The notes beneath the pieces were generated by a model. That model was given only the letters and a program-made list of their open reading frames with translations. It made no database searches and had not been told where the DNA came from. A stretch of 64,000 bases of DNA from Intestinibacter bartlettii (lineage in GTDB: Bacteria > Bacillota > Clostridia > Peptostreptococcales > Peptostreptococcaceae): NCBI GenBank assembly GCA_025148965.1, contig CP102273.1, positions 1,922,001 through 1,986,000 on the forward strand, in the 5' to 3' direction. Below are positions 36,017 to 44,455 of the stretch, piece after piece. Each line of letters starts with the position of its first letter. Positions within the stretch are counted from its first letter, which is position 1. The translations under genes were made by a program, and so were the position numbers.

Positions 36017-36736
36017 TTATAACTTTTTAATATCATAAATACGATACTTAAACTTAGATCCACTATCGTTATCTATTAAATAAACTTTATATTTTCCTAT
36101 AAACTCATGATCTCCTCCATTAGATTCAAAATAGGCATTTACTTTTGCAGTATAAGTATCATCGTTATTGTCATATGCATCAAGAACATCTATGCTAATC
36201 CAAGGTGCTCCATCTGCTATCATCAAATAATACATATCATCATCACTGGAATAATACATGATATCGTCAAATGCTCCATCAACTCGAGCATTATCTAGTA
36301 CATCACCAGCAAAATTAGTTGTAGCCACTTTTATATATTCATTTGCATCATCTCTAGATACTCTTGCATAGCTCTCTCCATCTTCAAAAGATGGCATTAT
36401 AAAACAGTCATCTGTTGAATAATGATTTAATATGCTATAAGCTAGTTGTGGCAAGTTTGTATAATCTATAGTTACATCATAATTTTGTTCATTTTGATAC
36501 ATATCATATAGAACTAAAGATATTATCTCTTCAACTGAAGAAATATCCACTTTTTCTTTTACTGTATTTTGATTTGAATTATTTTTATTTTTTATACTTC
36601 CAAATTCAGATTTATCCTCACTTTGCTCATAATTATTTTCACTCTGTTTGAATTCATTTTTTTGACACCCAACACTACAAAATGCTAAACATATTACAAG
36701 TAAAAAAGCTAATTTTTTTATAATAAATCCCCCCAT
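36017..36736 (-). CDS. Putative lipoprotein of unknown function
   Basis: The 239-residue protein has a signal sequence with lipobox SVGC (Cys about 24), a polar low-complexity linker rich in Ser, Asn, Glu and Lys (25-60), and a globular region with many Asp/Tyr residues (for example YYSSDDDMYYLMIADGAPW). No family is recognised. It is probably anchored to the outer membrane face. It lies 29 bases after the CmpB-like membrane protein gene, so the two may be cotranscribed. Confidence 0.75.
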   Translation of the reverse strand: MGGFIIKKLAFLLVICLAFCSVGCQKNEFKQSENNYEQSEDKSEFGSIKNKNNSNQNTVKEKVDISSVEEIISLVLYDMYQNEQNYDVTIDYTNLPQLAYSILNHYSTDDCFIMPSFEDGESYARVSRDDANEYIKVATTNFAGDVLDNARVDGAFDDIMYYSSDDDMYYLMIADGAPWISIDVLDAYDNNDDTYTAKVNAYFESNGGDHEFIGKYKVYLIDNDSGSKFKYRIYDIKKL

Positions 36737-36765
36737 ATTTATATATTTCCTGTGCTCTCTTCCCT

Positions 36766-37605
36766 TTATCTTTTTTCTTTTAATATTTTCTTAATATATT
36801 GGAAATGCATATCTCTTCTTTGAGAACCTGCAGATCTCATATTTGGAAAGGCATTTAAAAGTCTTCTGTGAACAAATGTTTTACGTTTTATATGTTTAAA
36901 CTTCTCTTGTATTTCGTCGATTTTTTCTTGTACTCTCAAATCACCGTATTTTTCTGACATTGATTTCAGTTTTTGTGCCACTTCTTCTGGACTTATTCTT
37001 AACTTGCGTGTAAATTCTTCATCTTCATATAACTTGAATTTTGCATGAATTTTTTTCATATCGTCTACAATTGATGTCAAGGAATCTACCCTTACTGTTA
37101 AAGAATTTAGCGCCTTTGCAGTCACAACTAAGTCCCCTATCATAGACATCATCGCAAGTATTAAAAACACAAATAAAACCAAGCTATTCATCTTTGACAA
37201 TACATCTATTACAAACGGATGTAAAACTTCGATAACAAATAAGCTCATAAATCCAAACATTGTTGAATTTAATAAGCAAACTTTTCCGTTTATATTAAAT
37301 TTATGTTTTGAATAATCCCACCATTTTGCATGGAACAATTTTTCCAAAATAGTAGCTGTCACATATTCAAGTAAAGATGTTAAAATAACTCCCATTACAA
37401 ATACTGCTATCATGCTGTCTCTATAAGACCACAACCCTGTAATTATAATAAGTGCTCCTACCCCATAAACTGGGCATACTGGTCCATTCAGAAATCCTCG
37501 ATTTATCACCTTTTTCTGTAGGCAAGAACAGTATATACTCTCACAAACCCAGCCTAAAAATGAGTATATAAAAAAATACAACATGTAATTATATACTATA
37601 CTCAT
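36766..37605 (-). CDS. Putative ABC-transporter permease-like protein (CmpB family)
   Basis: The 279-residue protein has about five membrane helices in the first 175 residues, starting with FIYSFLGWVCESIYCSC, NRGFLNGPVCPVYGVGA and the WWDYSKHKFNINGKVCLLNS block; these are the hallmarks of the PF06541 (CmpB-like) family. A long charged cytoplasmic tail (about 175-279) follows, probably coiled coil. No ATPase gene is adjacent, so the family name permease is not supported by context. Confidence 0.8.
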   Translation of the reverse strand: MSIVYNYMLYFFIYSFLGWVCESIYCSCLQKKVINRGFLNGPVCPVYGVGALIIITGLWSYRDSMIAVFVMGVILTSLLEYVTATILEKLFHAKWWDYSKHKFNINGKVCLLNSTMFGFMSLFVIEVLHPFVIDVLSKMNSLVLFVFLILAMMSMIGDLVVTAKALNSLTVRVDSLTSIVDDMKKIHAKFKLYEDEEFTRKLRISPEEVAQKLKSMSEKYGDLRVQEKIDEIQEKFKHIKRKTFVHRRLLNAFPNMRSAGSQRRDMHFQYIKKILKEKR

Positions 37606-37696
37606 AAATTCCTCCTTAAAGTTTTCTCCTTATTTTATTTTACTCTATAATTATTAACTATTTATTACTTTTTTTCAAATTTTTTCAAATTACTTG

Positions 37697-37725
37697 TTGA
37701 CTTTTCAAAATATTTGTAATATACT
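37697..37725 (+). promoter_or_regulatory. metQ promoter
   Basis: TTGACT (37697-37702), a 17-base spacer and TATACT (37720-37725) lead into the S-box leader. Confidence 0.8.
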
Positions 37726-37747
37726 TCATAACATAAATTAAATAAGT

Positions 37748-37891
37748 CTTATCAAGAGCGGTGGAGGGACTGGCCCTGTGAAACCCAGCAACCAATATAT
37801 CTATATATGGTGCTAAATCCTGCAGCATTATGCTGAAAGATAAGTATAAACTGATAGTTCGGTCTGAGTAGTTTATACTCAGACCTTTTTT
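37748..37891 (+). ncRNA. SAM-I (S-box) riboswitch with terminator
   Basis: The aptamer runs from CTTATC (37748-37753) to GATAAG (37839-37844), the closing P1 stem, and includes AAGAGCGGTGGAGGGACTGG and GAAACCCAGCAACC, the canonical S-box conserved segments. The expression platform is a 10-bp terminator GGTCTGAGTA/TACTCAGACC (37861-37885) followed by six T residues. AGTATAAACT (37843-37852) is fully complementary to AGTTTATACT (37870-37879), giving a clear antiterminator. High SAM therefore switches metQ off. Confidence 0.97.
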
Positions 37892-37962
37892 AGTTTTAAA
37901 GTTCTTTATATAAGAAAGATGGGCTTATTTAAAAATTACAACACAAGGGGGTATTTCTTATT

Positions 37963-38772
37963 ATGAAGAAATCAAGAAAAATTTTATCTATTTTATTATG
38001 CTTAGTAGCAGTATTATCATTTACAGTAGGTTGTTCTAAAACAAATGCCGAAGACAAAGTAATAAAAGTTGGAGCAACTCAAGTTCCAGGCGGAGATTTA
38101 TTTGAATATTTAAAAGACGATATAAAAAAAGAAGGTTATGACCTTGAAATAACAATATTTGATGACTACAATCTTCCAAACGAAGCATTAGACAATGGCG
38201 AAATCGATGCAAACTTATTCCAACATAAACCTTATTTAGATAAAGCAATATCTGAAAAAGGTTATAAATTATCACCAGTAGTTGGTTTATATGAATCACC
38301 ATTATATGTATATTCTTATAAAATAAAATCTATTGATGATTTAAAAGCCGGTGATAAATTTGCATTACCAGACGATCCAACAAATGGTTCAAGAGCACTT
38401 AAATATCTACAAGATGAATTAAATTTAATCAAATTAAAAGATGGAGTTGATAATCCAGGAGTTAAAGATATAGTTGAAAATCCTAAGAAAATAGAGTTTA
38501 TAGAGGCAAATGCAGCACAACTTCCATCATTATTAAACGACGTAACTTGCGCATTTATAAACGGTAACTATGCAGTAGCAGCAAACTTAGATGCAAACAA
38601 AGACAGCATCTACTGCCCAAAAATAGACGGCACTTATACAAATATACTAGTAAGTAGAACTGATGATGTTGATAGCGAAAAAATCCAAGTTCTTAAAAAA
38701 GTTTTAACTAGTGAAAAATCAAAAAAATTCTTAGAGGAAAATTACAAAGGTGTTATAGTACCTGTATTCTAG
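37963..38772 (+). CDS. metQ: Methionine ABC transporter substrate-binding lipoprotein
   Basis: The 269-residue lipoprotein (lipobox TVGC, Cys 24) belongs to the NlpA/MetQ family: VGATQVPGGDLFEYLKDDI, ANLFQHKPYLD, the ligand region ALPDDPTNGSRALK and NAAQLPSLLNDVTCAFINGNYA. It captures methionine outside the membrane for the MetN/MetI transporter. The ATPase and permease genes are not next to it: a terminator follows immediately. The S-box upstream fixes its role in methionine supply. Confidence 0.95.
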   Translation: MKKSRKILSILLCLVAVLSFTVGCSKTNAEDKVIKVGATQVPGGDLFEYLKDDIKKEGYDLEITIFDDYNLPNEALDNGEIDANLFQHKPYLDKAISEKGYKLSPVVGLYESPLYVYSYKIKSIDDLKAGDKFALPDDPTNGSRALKYLQDELNLIKLKDGVDNPGVKDIVENPKKIEFIEANAAQLPSLLNDVTCAFINGNYAVAANLDANKDSIYCPKIDGTYTNILVSRTDDVDSEKIQVLKKVLTSEKSKKFLEENYKGVIVPVF

Positions 38773-38780
38773 AAATCAAG

Positions 38781-38810
38781 AAAACCTCGCATTTTGTGTG
38801 AGGTTTTTTT
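38781..38810 (+). terminator. metQ terminator
   Basis: AAAACCTCGCA and TGTGAGGTTTT pair with a short loop, followed by more T residues. Confidence 0.88.
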
Positions 38811-38902
38811 ATTTATATTTAATTTTCCCGTAATTATTTTTTATAAAGTTTATTTTAGTGTTAAAATATTAATAATATGAATAAGAAAGGAAAATAAAAC
38901 AA

Positions 38903-39511
38903 ATGGCAGATACATATAGAAACTTTGATGATTTACGAAAGCACGAAGGTAGATTTTTTCAAAACTCGTATAAAATTGTTGCAAAAGATAGAAAATCTAA
39001 AATAACTTGCATAGCTATTCACGGTGGAAATATCGAACCTGGAACTTCGGAGCTTGCTGAAGAATTAGCTGGAAATGAGTTTAACTTATACAAATTTGAA
39101 GGATTAAAGGAAAAAAACAACTCAGTTCTTCATATAACTAGCAGCAACTTTGATGAACCAAAGGCCGACAAATTAGTTAAAAATGCTCAAAAAGTTATAT
39201 CTATCCATGGTGCTAAAGGTGATGAACCGATAACTTATATCGGTGGGCTTGATGAAAAATTAAATGAAAAAGTAAAAAATGAATTAGAAAAAGCAGGTTT
39301 TAAAGTTGGAATTCCTAGAGCTGGAATAGACGGAAAAACTACTAACAATATCGTAAACAGGGGGCTTACAAAAGCAGGTTGTCAACTTGAGATAACACGT
39401 GCCCAAAGAGCACTTTTCTTTGCAAATAAAAGTTTAAAAAGTCCTAGAACAAAGCGTTCAGAGATATTATATAAATACGCAGAGTGCCTTAGAAATGCAC
39501 TTAATGATTAA
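38903..39511 (+). CDS. Poly-gamma-glutamate hydrolase family protein
   Basis: The 202-residue protein matches the PF05908 family (phage-type PGA hydrolase, PghP): a zinc-binding HGGNIEPGTSELAEELAG (about 42-59), ISIHGAKGDEP (about 102) and a late EITRAQR. The family includes zinc-dependent hydrolases that cut poly-gamma-glutamate. Here no signal peptide is seen, so the protein is cytoplasmic or released by lysis. No phage genes flank it. The start follows AAAGGAAAA. Confidence 0.82.
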   Translation: MADTYRNFDDLRKHEGRFFQNSYKIVAKDRKSKITCIAIHGGNIEPGTSELAEELAGNEFNLYKFEGLKEKNNSVLHITSSNFDEPKADKLVKNAQKVISIHGAKGDEPITYIGGLDEKLNEKVKNELEKAGFKVGIPRAGIDGKTTNNIVNRGLTKAGCQLEITRAQRALFFANKSLKSPRTKRSEILYKYAECLRNALND

Positions 39512-39560
39512 TTTATAGATTTTTATATAAAACATATTGAGATAGATGTTTAAAAAATAA

Positions 39561-39600
39561 AACTAGCTAAATTTATAACAAGTTTAGCTAGTTTTTTATA
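39561..39600 (+). terminator. Terminator after PGA-hydrolase gene
   Basis: AAAACTAGCTAAA (39561-39573) pairs with TTTAGCTAGTTTT (39585-39597), followed by TT. Confidence 0.88.
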
Positions 39601-39707
39601 ACACATAGTAAATTATATTCATTTATAGATTGTGGATAATATAATTTCCGTATATTTGTTCCAAAGAAATTCAGATCTTTAAGGGTCTTTAAAATAAATA
39701 TTTCTTT
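39601..39707 (-). repeat. Interspersed intergenic repeat, full copy C (inverted)
   Basis: Read on the minus strand, this unit repeats the order of the copy at 17383-17527: AAAGAAAT...ATTTCTTTG, then ACGGAAATTATA, then ATAAATGAATATAATTT and CTATGTGTTATAAAA. It lacks the small middle hairpin of the other copy. It fills the gap between two convergent genes. Confidence 0.65.
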
Positions 39708-39753
39708 ATTTTCCAAAATTATTTATTAATTAAATATTTTCACTAAAGTTTAA

Positions 39754-40479
39754 TTAAATTAAACATTCTACTATTTCACTACTCTTTTTTTGTCTATTTA
39801 TAAATGCATTCATAAGAATCATTAATAAATTAAATATCACCATAACAACAATACCATATACTACTGGATGCAAATTATTACCTATACCAATAGGAGATAC
39901 TCTCATAAATCCATAATTAGAACCTATCATATGATTCAATATAAACACTACTATATGGTATATATTGGTGAAATATATAACCGTTTTAAAGTCTTTTTTA
40001 TCGATTTTGATACATTCTATAAATATGCAATAAACAGCACCCCAAAGAAGGAATAAATGTCCTATAAAGAAAGAAAATTGTGTTATATGGGGAAATACAA
40101 ATGGATCTAATCCTGATGGATATATCAATGCAAATATTGCACCTATTAGTCCCCACATAGAGCCTAATTTTCTACAAATACTTTTATTAAATAATAATCC
40201 AATACCCATCAATATTATCGCAATCCTGCAATGATATAATGGCAGACCTTCAATTAATAAGTTGTATCCAGATAGTAAATACCATGTATATAGGATAGTT
40301 TGTTGTGATAATAAAACTATGCCTACAATTCTCTCGAATTTCCTATTTACAGCAATTCTCTTTATTATAGATATTATACCCAAAATACCTATAAATAATA
40401 TAGTTATATGCTGCCACCCAAATATCTTAAAATTAAAATATTCTGATGTGTTTCTAAAAAAATATTTTGAAAAATTCAT
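39754..40479 (-). CDS. YwaF/TIGR02206-like integral membrane protein
   Basis: The 241-residue protein has six to seven membrane helices. The segments FKIFGWQHITILFIG (start), LSGYNLLIEGLPLYHCRIAI and YPSGLDPFVFPHITQFSFFIGHL fit the TIGR02206 (YwaF) family of membrane proteins with conserved His and Pro residues in the second and third helices. Function is unknown. The start has an AGGAGTT site. It is a single gene; the 235-base stretch upstream to 40715 shows nothing. Confidence 0.75.
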   Translation of the reverse strand: MNFSKYFFRNTSEYFNFKIFGWQHITILFIGILGIISIIKRIAVNRKFERIVGIVLLSQQTILYTWYLLSGYNLLIEGLPLYHCRIAIILMGIGLLFNKSICRKLGSMWGLIGAIFALIYPSGLDPFVFPHITQFSFFIGHLFLLWGAVYCIFIECIKIDKKDFKTVIYFTNIYHIVVFILNHMIGSNYGFMRVSPIGIGNNLHPVVYGIVVMVIFNLLMILMNAFINRQKKSSEIVECLI

Positions 40480-40714
40480 TTTGCATAACTCCTGTTTTTA
40501 TTTATTAAAATAGTCTTGCTATATAGTAAAACTATTTTAGTGAAACACATATACGAAGTTTATACTTAGCGGCACTGTATAAATTTTGTATATATATTAT
40601 AAAAACTTAATTATAAACTATAGTAGATTTTTTAGCAAGTTTTCAACCTATAGTAAGAATTTATGTTGTAAAATTAATCCAAATCTTAAATTTATTCAGG
40701 AAGTTTTAAATACT

Positions 40715-41479
40715 CTATATCAAATCATGAGCATATTCTGCAATCGGAGCATTTTTTAAGAATTTATTTCCGATTATTATAAATAATCCCGTAAGTAAAA
40801 TTTCTAAAATAATAGTTATAATTGGCTTTTCAACAAAGCAAGTTATACTCCACATTATTGTTCCAAGTTTATCTCCAATATATCTATTACTAAATAAAAT
40901 ATTAAATATAACTCCAAATAATATACCCGGAATTAATATAAAAACTAAAATATTGTATTTCATTTTTAATCTATAAAACATAGAACCACATATATAAGCT
41001 ATCGACATAACAAATAAACTACTTATAAATCTAATTCCTAAAATTATAAATATATTGTCCATGCCTTCTCCAAGCCACTCAACTGTGCTTGTTCTAGTAT
41101 AAAACTCTGCTTTAACATTATATAATTTACATATATAATCTAAAGAAAATTCAACTACCACTCCAGATACTACAGCTATTATTATTACAATTATCATCAT
41201 CTTGAAAAATGATTTTATACATGCATCTCTATCCCCTCTTATATTTAACATCTGTGGTAAGAAATTATTTGTAAAGATTAAAGTTAAAAGAAATACTCCC
41301 ATATAACATATATCAGACGTTCTATTTATAAAAATTAGACCTTCTCCATTATTCCAAAAATAATCTCTCATATCACAAACAAATGGTATTATATTATTAA
41401 CACAAATCAATATAAATATTATCATTATAAGTTTCGGAATATACCCCTTGAAAAATTCATAAAATGGATTTTTATTCAT
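40715..41479 (-). CDS. ABC-2-type transporter membrane protein of a GntR/ABC cassette
   Basis: The product has 254 residues from the ATG at 41479 (the ATG at 41491 sits directly on its purine-rich site). Six or so membrane helices are seen, starting FFKGYIPKLIMIIFILICVN. It has no strong motif, but position and topology fit the permease partner of the ATPase encoded immediately upstream, whose end it overlaps by eight bases. Such cassettes often export lipids or antimicrobial peptides in Firmicutes. Confidence 0.7.
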   Translation of the reverse strand: MNKNPFYEFFKGYIPKLIMIIFILICVNNIIPFVCDMRDYFWNNGEGLIFINRTSDICYMGVFLLTLIFTNNFLPQMLNIRGDRDACIKSFFKMMIIVIIIAVVSGVVVEFSLDYICKLYNVKAEFYTRTSTVEWLGEGMDNIFIILGIRFISSLFVMSIAYICGSMFYRLKMKYNILVFILIPGILFGVIFNILFSNRYIGDKLGTIMWSITCFVEKPIITIILEILLTGLFIIIGNKFLKNAPIAEYAHDLI

Positions 41480-42356
41480 ATAAAGCCACATCCTTTCTAT
41501 TCATGCTTAAAAACAACTCATTAAGCGATATATTTTCATAAGATATATTAAGTTCATCCATCTTATCTTTTATATTTTGATTTAAATCACCATAATACCA
41601 GTATGTATAATTATCTCCAAAATGTTTTATCGGCGTTTGATTTTCAAGCTCAAATATAGAATTTAGCTTTTCTTGATTTCCACTTATATAATACGCCTTT
41701 TTTCGTATGTCTTCTAAGCTATCAGTGATTTTTACATCACCGTCTTTTATTATTACAACTTCTTCTAATAAATTTTCAACTTCTTCAATTAAGTGAGTAG
41801 CGATTATTATTGTTCTTGGGTTTTCACTATAACTTTCGATAAGTGCATCGTAAAAATAATTTCTGTTTACAGCATCTAGTCCTACTGTTGGTTCATCAAA
41901 TATTGTGATAGGACAGTTTGAACAAATACCAATTATATTTGAAAGCAAGGTCTTTTGTCCTCTCGACAAACTTTTATATGAAAGTTCTTCATTTATTTCA
42001 AACAGTCTACTTAATTTCTTTTGAAGATTGTAATCGTAATTTTTATAAAACTTGGAATGCATATCAAAAATGTTTTTAACCTTATAATCTTTTAAGAAAA
42101 ACTCCTTCTCTCTTACAATACATATATTCTCCAAAATTGAAATATCATCTTTTGCACTTTTTCCAAATATCTTAATTTCACCATTTTTACATACAAGTTG
42201 ATTACCGATTAAGTTAATTAGTGTACTTTTTCCTGTCCCATTTCTCCCTAAAAGTCCATAAATCTTTCCGTATTCAAAATTTATATTCATATTATTACAG
42301 ATTATTTTCTTCCCAAAGCTATGGTTTAAGTCTTTTATCTCTATTGCCAAATCCAT
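41472..42356 (-). CDS. ABC transporter ATP-binding protein (YtrB-like)
   Basis: The 294-residue ATPase has Walker A GLLGRNGTGKST (about 34-45), Q-loop region, signature LSRGQ (about 129), Walker B TIFDEPTVGLD (about 151-161) and the switch His in IATHLIEE. A C-terminal extension of about 80 residues is typical of ABC-2 drug or lipid exporters. Context with a YtrA-type GntR repressor and a membrane partner suggests an envelope-stress or antimicrobial-peptide-induced exporter. Confidence 0.9.
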   Translation of the reverse strand: MDLAIEIKDLNHSFGKKIICNNMNINFEYGKIYGLLGRNGTGKSTLINLIGNQLVCKNGEIKIFGKSAKDDISILENICIVREKEFFLKDYKVKNIFDMHSKFYKNYDYNLQKKLSRLFEINEELSYKSLSRGQKTLLSNIIGICSNCPITIFDEPTVGLDAVNRNYFYDALIESYSENPRTIIIATHLIEEVENLLEEVVIIKDGDVKITDSLEDIRKKAYYISGNQEKLNSIFELENQTPIKHFGDNYTYWYYGDLNQNIKDKMDELNISYENISLNELFLSMNRKDVALYE

Positions 42357-42357
42357 A

Positions 42358-42726
42358 TTACTCCTCCTTAAAATCGCTTATCATATCTAAAAGTTCTTCT
42401 TTCGTAATACCAATCTTTTTAGCTTCTCCAATCAAATCTTTTAAATAGACTTCTTTAAAATTCTCTTTTCTTCCATTTTTAATTATCTCTTTCGCACCTT
42501 TAGATACAAACATCCCTATTCCTCTCTTTTTAAACAAAATCTCCTTATCGACCAAAATATTTACACCTTTCAAAACTGTAGCTGGATTGATTTTATAGAA
42601 TTTTGATAACTCTGTAGTAGATGGAACTTGCATTCCTTCTTTTATTGAGTCACATAAAATCTCGTCTTCTATAGCTTTTGAAATTTGTATAAATATCGGC
42701 TCGTGATCATTAAGTTCTAACTTCAA
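42358..42726 (-). CDS. GntR family regulator, YtrA subfamily
   Basis: The 122-residue protein consists of a GntR winged helix (IFIQISKAIEDEILCDSIKE, about 12-30; STTELSKFYKINPATVLKGV) and a short C-terminal helical dimerisation part, the size of YtrA regulators. It is the first gene of the three-gene cassette, with one base between its stop and the ATPase start. An inverted repeat just downstream of its promoter is the likely operator, so it should repress its own operon. Confidence 0.9.
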   Translation of the reverse strand: MKLELNDHEPIFIQISKAIEDEILCDSIKEGMQVPSTTELSKFYKINPATVLKGVNILVDKEILFKKRGIGMFVSKGAKEIIKNGRKENFKEVYLKDLIGEAKKIGITKEELLDMISDFKEE

Positions 42727-42750
42727 AGTGTCACCTCCTTATATAGTTAG

Positions 42751-42762
42751 TTACTCAAGTAA
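42751..42762. promoter_or_regulatory. Candidate GntR operator
   Basis: TTACT-CA-AGTAA is an inverted repeat lying at about +10 to +21 of the predicted transcript of the GntR/ABC operon, a repressing position. Confidence 0.5.
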
Positions 42763-42778
42763 TTAACCATATATCCAT

Positions 42779-42807
42779 ATAGTAATATATTTTGTTATAT
42801 TTGTCAA
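42779..42807 (-). promoter_or_regulatory. Promoter of the GntR/ABC operon
   Basis: TTGACA (42807-42802), 17 bases and TACTAT (42784-42779) on the minus strand. Confidence 0.75.
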
Positions 42808-42833
42808 TATTTTTTAGTAATATATTTTTGCAT

Positions 42834-42865
42834 CAAAAAAGACCTTGCAAATTCGCAAGGTCTTT
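42834..42865 (-). terminator. Terminator of rubrerythrin gene 1
   Basis: GACCTTGC and GCAAGGTC (42841-42848, 42855-42862) form an eight-base stem with A-rich/T-rich flanks; on the minus strand six T residues follow. Confidence 0.88.
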
Positions 42866-42908
42866 ATCTATATCAATCTCTATTTTTCTCTTTAAATCAA
42901 TTATCTTT

Positions 42909-43451
42909 TTATCCAAAATATCTTTGTAATAAACCTAAGAATGCTTTACCATGTCTAGCTTCATCTTTACACATTTCATGAACTGTGTCATGTATAGCAT
43001 CTAATCCTAATTCTTTAGCTTTTTTAGCTAATTTTAATTTTCCATCAGTTGCTCCGTATTCAGCGTCAACTCTTACTCTTAAGTTTTCTTTTGTATCGGC
43101 TACTACACATTCACCTAATAATTCAGCAAATTTTGCAGCATGTTCAGCTTCTTCGAAAGCTATTCTTTTATAAGCTTCAGCTATTTCAGGATACCCCTCT
43201 CTATCAGCTTGTCTGCTCATAGCTAAGTACATACCTACTTCTGTACATTCACCAGTGAAGTTAGCTCTTAATTCTTCTACAACTTCTTCATCTACACCTT
43301 TAGCAACACCTATTCTGTGTTCATCAGCCCAAGTCATTTCACCTTTTAATTCTTCGAATTTTTCAGCCCCAACATGACATACTGGACATTCTTCTGGTGC
43401 AGTATCTCCTTCATATATATATCCACAAACTTGGCATACCCACTTTTTCAT
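42909..43451 (-). CDS. rbr: Reverse rubrerythrin, copy 1
   Basis: The 180-residue protein has an N-terminal rubredoxin-type Fe(Cys)4 site (CQVCGYIY at 6-13 and CPVCHVG) followed by a four-helix ferritin-like diiron domain with [24 protein letters not shown] and DEARHGKAF supplying the Glu/His ligands. This order is the reverse of classical rubrerythrin. Clostridial reverse rubrerythrins reduce hydrogen peroxide and oxygen with electrons from NADH via partners. It is about 94% identical to copies 2 and 3 by eye. Two GTTT-N15-GGGTAT sites precede it. Confidence 0.95.
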   Translation of the reverse strand: MKKWVCQVCGYIYEGDTAPEECPVCHVGAEKFEELKGEMTWADEHRIGVAKGVDEEVVEELRANFTGECTEVGMYLAMSRQADREGYPEIAEAYKRIAFEEAEHAAKFAELLGECVVADTKENLRVRVDAEYGATDGKLKLAKKAKELGLDAIHDTVHEMCKDEARHGKAFLGLLQRYFG

Positions 43452-43524
43452 AACGATTCCTCCTAATATTTTTTATACTTTTTATTATTTTTATCTTAAT
43501 TGTTTTGTTATTAGCATTTTATAT

Positions 43525-43549
43525 ATACCCAAACTTTCAAACTCAAAAC
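43525..43549 (-). promoter_or_regulatory. Sigma-B-type promoter, rubrerythrin 1, proximal
   Basis: GTTT (43549-43546), exactly 15 bases and GGGTATATA starting at 43530. The form matches Firmicute general-stress promoters (GTTT...GGGTAT). Confidence 0.7.
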
Positions 43550-43606
43550 ATATTTTTTTAGAAAATTTTGTCTATATATTTTTATCAAATTTATTATATT
43601 TAATAT

Positions 43607-43631
43607 ATACCCTTTGGAGTGCACTCTAAAC
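43607..43631 (-). promoter_or_regulatory. Sigma-B-type promoter, rubrerythrin 1, distal
   Basis: GTTT (43631-43628), 15 bases and GGGTATATAT from 43612. The spacer contains a 10-bp perfect palindrome GAGTGCACTC (43617-43626), which may be a separate regulator site. Confidence 0.65.
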
Positions 43632-43681
43632 ATGTATTTTTAAAATTTTTATTTATTCATACTGAATATCATAATTATTTC

Positions 43682-43693
43682 GGACATTTGTCC
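43682..43693. promoter_or_regulatory. Candidate Crp/Fnr operator GGACATTTGTCC
   Basis: The near-palindrome has the same core, GACATWTGTC, as the site upstream of nupC. It is centred about 60 bases upstream of the predicted start of the regulator-cdd transcript, a class I activator position. Confidence 0.5.
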
Positions 43694-43712
43694 TTAAATT
43701 AAATCAAAATTC

Positions 43713-43740
43713 TTGATTCTTTTTTTTATTGTGATATAAT
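43713..43740 (+). promoter_or_regulatory. Promoter of the Crp/Fnr-cdd operon
   Basis: TTGATT (43713-43718), 16 bases and TATAAT (43735-43740). Confidence 0.7.
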
Positions 43741-43779
43741 CATTATACTTTATTCAAAACATTGACAAGGAGATTTAAA

Positions 43780-44445
43780 ATGAATGAACTATCTTATTAT
43801 TTAGATACTTGTCCAGATTTTGTAAAAAATAATTTTTCATTTGAAAAATTCAACACCTTTGATAAGATACTAGTACAAAATGAAAAATCTGATTTTGTAT
43901 ATATTATAATAAAAGGAAAAGTTAAAGTATATTCGCTTACTCCCACTGGTGTAAAATACTTAGAAAGAATCTATTGTGAATATGAGATATTTGGTGAGCT
44001 TGAAGCTTTTATAGATAAACCGATTTTAAATTATGTAGAGGCGATTGAATCTTGTAATGCTATCAAAATACCAAAAGATTTATTCTTAAAATGGATTGAA
44101 ATAGATAGAGCATTTTCTTTATATATAAGCATTCAGATTTCTGAAAAAATGTATTATACTTCTATCAATAGCAGGGCTAATGTGACTTACCCATTAAAAT
44201 CTAGACTTATATTCTTTTTATGGAATTTTCTAGATGAACATAACTTAGATACTGTCCACAAAGATATTTTAGTTGAAGGCGTTGGCTCTAATATTAGGAG
44301 TGTAAATCGAATTATTAAAGAATTAGTAAATGAAGATCTTATAGAATATAACAAAGGTTTTATAAAAGTCAAAAACATGGATAAGTTAATGGATTTAATT
44401 ATGTCTCCGAATCCCAATAAACCAAATTTTAATAACCAAAACTAG
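43780..44445 (+). CDS. Crp/Fnr family transcriptional regulator, next to cdd
   Basis: From the ATG at 43780 (AAGGAGA upstream) the protein has 221 residues. It contains a cNMP-type beta barrel (KGKVKVYSLTPTGVKYLERI, GELEAFIDKP) and a C-terminal HTH whose recognition segment reads VGSNIRSVNRIIKELV, similar to SYRHLLRVVKEF in the regulator at 4944. There is no cysteine cluster. It is cotranscribed with cdd, ten bases apart, and preceded by the operator-like core also found at nupC. The pair of regulators probably acts in nucleoside use. Confidence 0.85.
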   Translation: MNELSYYLDTCPDFVKNNFSFEKFNTFDKILVQNEKSDFVYIIIKGKVKVYSLTPTGVKYLERIYCEYEIFGELEAFIDKPILNYVEAIESCNAIKIPKDLFLKWIEIDRAFSLYISIQISEKMYYTSINSRANVTYPLKSRLIFFLWNFLDEHNLDTVHKDILVEGVGSNIRSVNRIIKELVNEDLIEYNKGFIKVKNMDKLMDLIMSPNPNKPNFNNQN

Positions 44446-44455
44446 GAGGAAAACA

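Noticed and set aside
38903-39511. PGA hydrolase homologue as a prophage marker
   Set aside because: No phage structural, replication or integrase genes are around it.
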